Source: Flexilinea sp.
Lineage (GTDB): Bacteria; Chloroflexota; Anaerolineae; Anaerolineales; Anaerolineaceae
Length of the DNA stretch: 64,000 nucleotides
Reading direction: 5' to 3'
Assembly (NCBI GenBank): GCA_029983925.1
Contig: JASBYO010000001.1
Span: forward strand, 36,458 to 100,457
This document shows, piece after piece, positions 61,666-64,000 of the stretch. A model generated the notes under the pieces. The model saw only the letters and a list, made by a program, of their open reading frames with translations. It was not told where the DNA came from and searched no databases. The stretch's first letter is position 1; each line of letters begins with the position of its first letter. Made by a program: the position numbers and the translations under genes.

Positions 61666-62070
61666 ATGGATGATTTATACCGCGAAGTGATCCTGGATCA
61701 CTATAAAAATCCCCAATACCGCGGGGAGTTGGATCCGCATGACCTGAGCTTTGAAGATGAAAATCCGCTTTGCGGGGATCATCTGCGGATCGATTTACGC
61801 GTAGATGAAGACGGGACGGTCCGCGAAGCGCTGTTCTCCGGGCATGGCTGCGCGATTTCGCAGGCTTCCGCCGATCTTTTGGTCGAGTCGATTATCGGGA
61901 AGAAGATCGACTCGCTGAAAACGATGACGAAAGAAGACGTACTCGATTTGTTGGGATTTGACGAATTGGGGCCGGTTCGCTTGAAGTGCGCGCTGCTGTC
62001 GCTGAAAGTCCTGAAGGGCGGGCTGTACGGGATTTCGGGCTCGGACGAAGTTATCGATCTCGAAGAATAA
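61666..62070 (+). CDS. sufU: SufU-type Fe-S/sulfur transfer protein
   Basis: 134 residues. MDDLYREVILDHYKNPQYRG at the start; Cys ligands in NPLCGDH, GHGCAISQAS and RLKCALLSL. The insertion around IIGKKIDSLKTMT is that of SufU rather than IscU. SufU accepts sulfur from SufS through its zinc site. ATG 61666 chosen over an overlapping upstream frame. Last gene of the suf operon, ends at a terminator. Confidence 0.95.
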   Translation: MDDLYREVILDHYKNPQYRGELDPHDLSFEDENPLCGDHLRIDLRVDEDGTVREALFSGHGCAISQASADLLVESIIGKKIDSLKTMTKEDVLDLLGFDELGPVRLKCALLSLKVLKGGLYGISGSDEVIDLEE

Positions 62071-62092
62071 GATATTAATTTGAAGTAATAAT

Positions 62093-62129
62093 AAAAAAGC
62101 CGCCGGAAATTTTCCGCGGCTCTTTTTTT
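62093..62129. terminator. Bidirectional terminator after suf operon
   Basis: GCCGC (62099-62103) pairs with GCGGC (62116-62120), with further near-palindromic pairing inside. An A-run (62093-62098) lies before and a T-run (62123-62129) after, so it works for the convergent unit as well. Confidence 0.88.
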
Positions 62130-62144
62130 CTCGTTCCGCTGACC

Positions 62145-62846
62145 TTACTCGATATCGTCGAGCGGCAGCTTATCGGTCATTTCGTCGATAAATTCCGGCG
62201 AGAAACGGTTTTCTTTCGCGTATTTTCGGATCAGATCCTTGATTTTTTCAAGCGGAATCGTATCGTACTTGAATTCGGCGTCGGGATCGATTTCGGCTTT
62301 CGGATTGATAAAAACGAGAACCGGATGAATCGCGTCTTCCGGAAAGTCGATCCCTTTTTCAGCGAAATAATTCTTAACCGCTTCGATCGCGCCGGAAGCC
62401 TCGATATCGGGACGCCCGATCCCTTCCTGCCCGAAGATTTTCATGAAGATAGAGGCTTTCTTCTGCGTCCAGCGTCCCTTCGCCGGATCGAAGCCGATCG
62501 TTCCGGCCTGGAAGAAAGGCAGCAGGATAAACGCCCCGGCGGTCCCGACCAGGAGGTGATCGACCGGGTCCATGTAGTGATAAATCGAGAAATTATCGCT
62601 GAGTCCTTTCAACTTGACGTTGAAAATAAAATCGTTCGACGGTTCGCGTCCCCAGTTTGTCGTCATGGTGATCGAGATTTGCGAAACGATGACGCCGATC
62701 AGCAATGCGACGAACGAGAACATGAAGTACTGCTCCGAGAAAGCGAGGACGGCGCCGACGATTAGAATCGCGAAGCTGATCCCGGTCAGTACCTGCGAGA
62801 TGAGCTTGTTCTTCTTGAATTTTTTTTCATTCTTATAAATATACAT
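62145..62846 (-). CDS. Two-span membrane protein with possible NERD-like domain
   Basis: 233 residues. A basic N-terminus (YIYKNEKKFKKNK), two membrane segments (ISFAILIVGAVLAF and YFMFSFVALLIGVIV), then a cytoplasmic domain. The segment PVDHLLVGTAGAFILLPFFQ AGTI resembles a nuclease-related NERD core, where a Glu-x-Lys would be expected but is absent. It lies 8 bp after plsX on the same strand. Function unknown; the NERD link is tentative. Confidence 0.65.
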   Translation of the reverse strand: MYIYKNEKKFKKNKLISQVLTGISFAILIVGAVLAFSEQYFMFSFVALLIGVIVSQISITMTTNWGREPSNDFIFNVKLKGLSDNFSIYHYMDPVDHLLVGTAGAFILLPFFQAGTIGFDPAKGRWTQKKASIFMKIFGQEGIGRPDIEASGAIEAVKNYFAEKGIDFPEDAIHPVLVFINPKAEIDPDAEFKYDTIPLEKIKDLIRKYAKENRFSPEFIDEMTDKLPLDDIE

Positions 62847-62854
62847 GGCGGTTT

Positions 62855-63868
62855 TTATTCTCCTGATTCGTTGGATAATTCGATCGGTATTCGTCTTCGG
62901 ATTTCGTCGATCAACCCGGATTTAGCGGCTTCTTTAACGCGGCGCAGCCCGCCGAGGGTAGCGTTAGCGTTTGATCTTCCGTGTCCGACGAACGCGAGTC
63001 CGTCTACGCCGAGGAGCGGCGCGGCGCCGATCTTTTCGGGATCAACTTTCGTCTTTAACGCGGCCAGCGTCGATTTATTCAATAGCGCGCCGATCTTGGT
63101 CAGCGGAGTGGCCATGAAGCCGGATTTCAGGATATCGGTAATCATCTTGGCGGTCGCTTCGGTCGTTTTCATGAAGATATTTCCTGAAAACCCGTCGGTA
63201 ACGACGACGTCGACTTTCCGCGCGAAAACTTCCTTGGGTTCAACGTTCCCGTAGAAATTGAGCCGCGGCGAAGCCTTGAGGAGCTTAAACGTTTCGCGCG
63301 CCAGTTCGTTTCCTTTCGACTCTTCCTCGCCGTTGCTGAGAAGACCGATTTTCGGCCGGCTGATTCCGAGTAGTTTTTCCGCGTAAACGACGCCCATGAC
63401 GGCGAACTGGTGCAAAAATTCAGGACGGCAATCCGAGTTGGCCCCGATATCGAGCAGGACGCAATAATCGCTTTGGGTCGGGAAATAGGTTGTCAGCGCG
63501 GGACGGGAAACGTTCCTGACGCGTCCGAGGATCCGCAGCGCGGCGAAGAGCGCTGCGCCGGTCGACCCGTTCGTCAGAAAACCGTCCGCTTTTCCTTCAC
63601 GGACGAGGCGTAAGCCGACCGCCATGGAGTTGTTCGGTTTTTCTTTAAAGCTGCTGACGGCTTTCGCGTCGCTGTCGAGAATATCGTCGGCATGAACAAA
63701 CTCGATCGGCAATCCGGCGAAATCAGATTCTTTGGCGACCGAAAAAACGACATCCCGATGGCCAACGAGATAGATTTTTTCGGATGTTTCGCGCGCGAAC
63801 TGAATCGCGGCTTCAATTTCGGGGATCGGATGCCGATCGCTTCCCATTGCGTCTAAGACCAATGCCAT
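62855..63868 (-). CDS. plsX: Phosphate acyltransferase PlsX
   Basis: 337 residues. Makes acyl-phosphate from acyl-ACP for phosphatidic acid synthesis. ALVLDAMGSDRHPIPEIEAA, VVSSFKEK-type region AVSSFKEKPNNSMAVGLRLV, GFLTNGSTGAALFAA, LLDIGANSDCRPEFLHQFA and VTDGFSGNIFMKTTEA are family marks. ATG 63868 with AGAGGAG upstream. The usual partners fapR or fabD/fabH are not visible, though the region upstream runs off the window. Confidence 0.96.
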   Translation of the reverse strand: MALVLDAMGSDRHPIPEIEAAIQFARETSEKIYLVGHRDVVFSVAKESDFAGLPIEFVHADDILDSDAKAVSSFKEKPNNSMAVGLRLVREGKADGFLTNGSTGAALFAALRILGRVRNVSRPALTTYFPTQSDYCVLLDIGANSDCRPEFLHQFAVMGVVYAEKLLGISRPKIGLLSNGEEESKGNELARETFKLLKASPRLNFYGNVEPKEVFARKVDVVVTDGFSGNIFMKTTEATAKMITDILKSGFMATPLTKIGALLNKSTLAALKTKVDPEKIGAAPLLGVDGLAFVGHGRSNANATLGGLRRVKEAAKSGLIDEIRRRIPIELSNESGE

Positions 63869-64000
63869 ATAGACTCCTCTTTGAAAAAAACTAACCTTAT
63901 TATTTTATCGTAGTTTGCGCTTTTCTGCCCGTTTTGGCGCGCTGTAGTCTGCGTTTCAAAATTCCGTAGTCAAGAGAAAAGACGATCCGGCAAAAGAAAG

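Noticed and set aside
1-64000. CRISPR array, prophage, insertion sequence, tRNA or rRNA gene
   Set aside because: No regularly spaced repeats, transposase or integrase motifs, or RNA gene signatures were seen on reading through.

Overview
The window reads as chromosomal DNA of an anaerobic, fermentative-type Chloroflexota bacterium, most likely class Anaerolineae. This is an inference from gene content. Lipoproteins carry threonine/proline-rich linkers behind the lipobox, an NBR1-type Ig-like lipoprotein is present, and the operon types and moderate GC fit. No rRNA or tRNA gene, CRISPR array, prophage or insertion sequence was seen. Gene density is high and most genes sit in tight operons.

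Layout. 1-7436: nucleoside uptake and phosphorolysis (two nucleoside phosphorylases, the second complete, a GntR/UTRA regulator, a BMP-family binding protein, a double ATPase, two permeases and a third phosphorylase). 7507-10047 (minus): UMF1-type MFS carrier and a nucleotide pyrophosphatase-like phosphodiesterase. 10383-13137: AgrA/AgrC-like LytTR two-component system plus a small exported protein. 13281-13658: a decayed fragment joining the start of a zinc macrodomain gene to the end of a SirTM sirtuin gene. 13730-22097: beta-glucan utilisation locus with a LacI-sensor/histidine kinase/receiver/AraC regulator, a sugar ABC transporter and two GH16 enzymes. 22130-35073: mixed housekeeping and envelope genes (TfoX-like, tpiA, Ig-like lipoprotein, tandem C39-like protein, GT-C-like membrane protein, M24 peptidase, MBL hydrolase, lipoproteins, NUDIX). 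35074-38952: ROK protein, then a methionine operon (metY, metA) behind a leader that looks like a complete ribosome-mediated attenuator. 39068-42587: methyltransferase, PIG-L deacetylase, second GT-C-like protein, rpmB. 42776-48907 (minus): a second BMP-type transporter with a hydantoinase/dihydropyrimidinase. 49291-53822: PadR regulator and the xdhC/yqeB/yqeC/selD set of selenium-dependent molybdenum hydroxylase maturation. 54010-56375: ECF sigma factor, anti-sigma factor and a bactofilin-like membrane protein. 56706-62070: sufCBD, a small unknown gene, sufS, sufU. 62145-63868 (minus): plsX and an unknown membrane protein.

How it works together. Three blocks concern purine/pyrimidine handling: phosphorolysis with transporter 1, hydantoinase with transporter 2, and Mo-hydroxylase maturation. 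The glucan locus resembles a polysaccharide utilisation locus, run by one cytoplasmic hybrid regulator. It has a strong candidate operator: two 15-bp direct repeats exactly 21 bp apart, upstream of the binding-protein gene.

The most notable regulatory element is the metY leader at 36486-36650. It combines a promoter, a 19-codon leaderless peptide with three consecutive Met codons, and mutually exclusive antiterminator and terminator stems. Other small-scale signals are a sigma-W-like autopromoter before the ECF gene, LytTR-like direct repeats, and stem-loops directly after all three ABC binding-protein genes.
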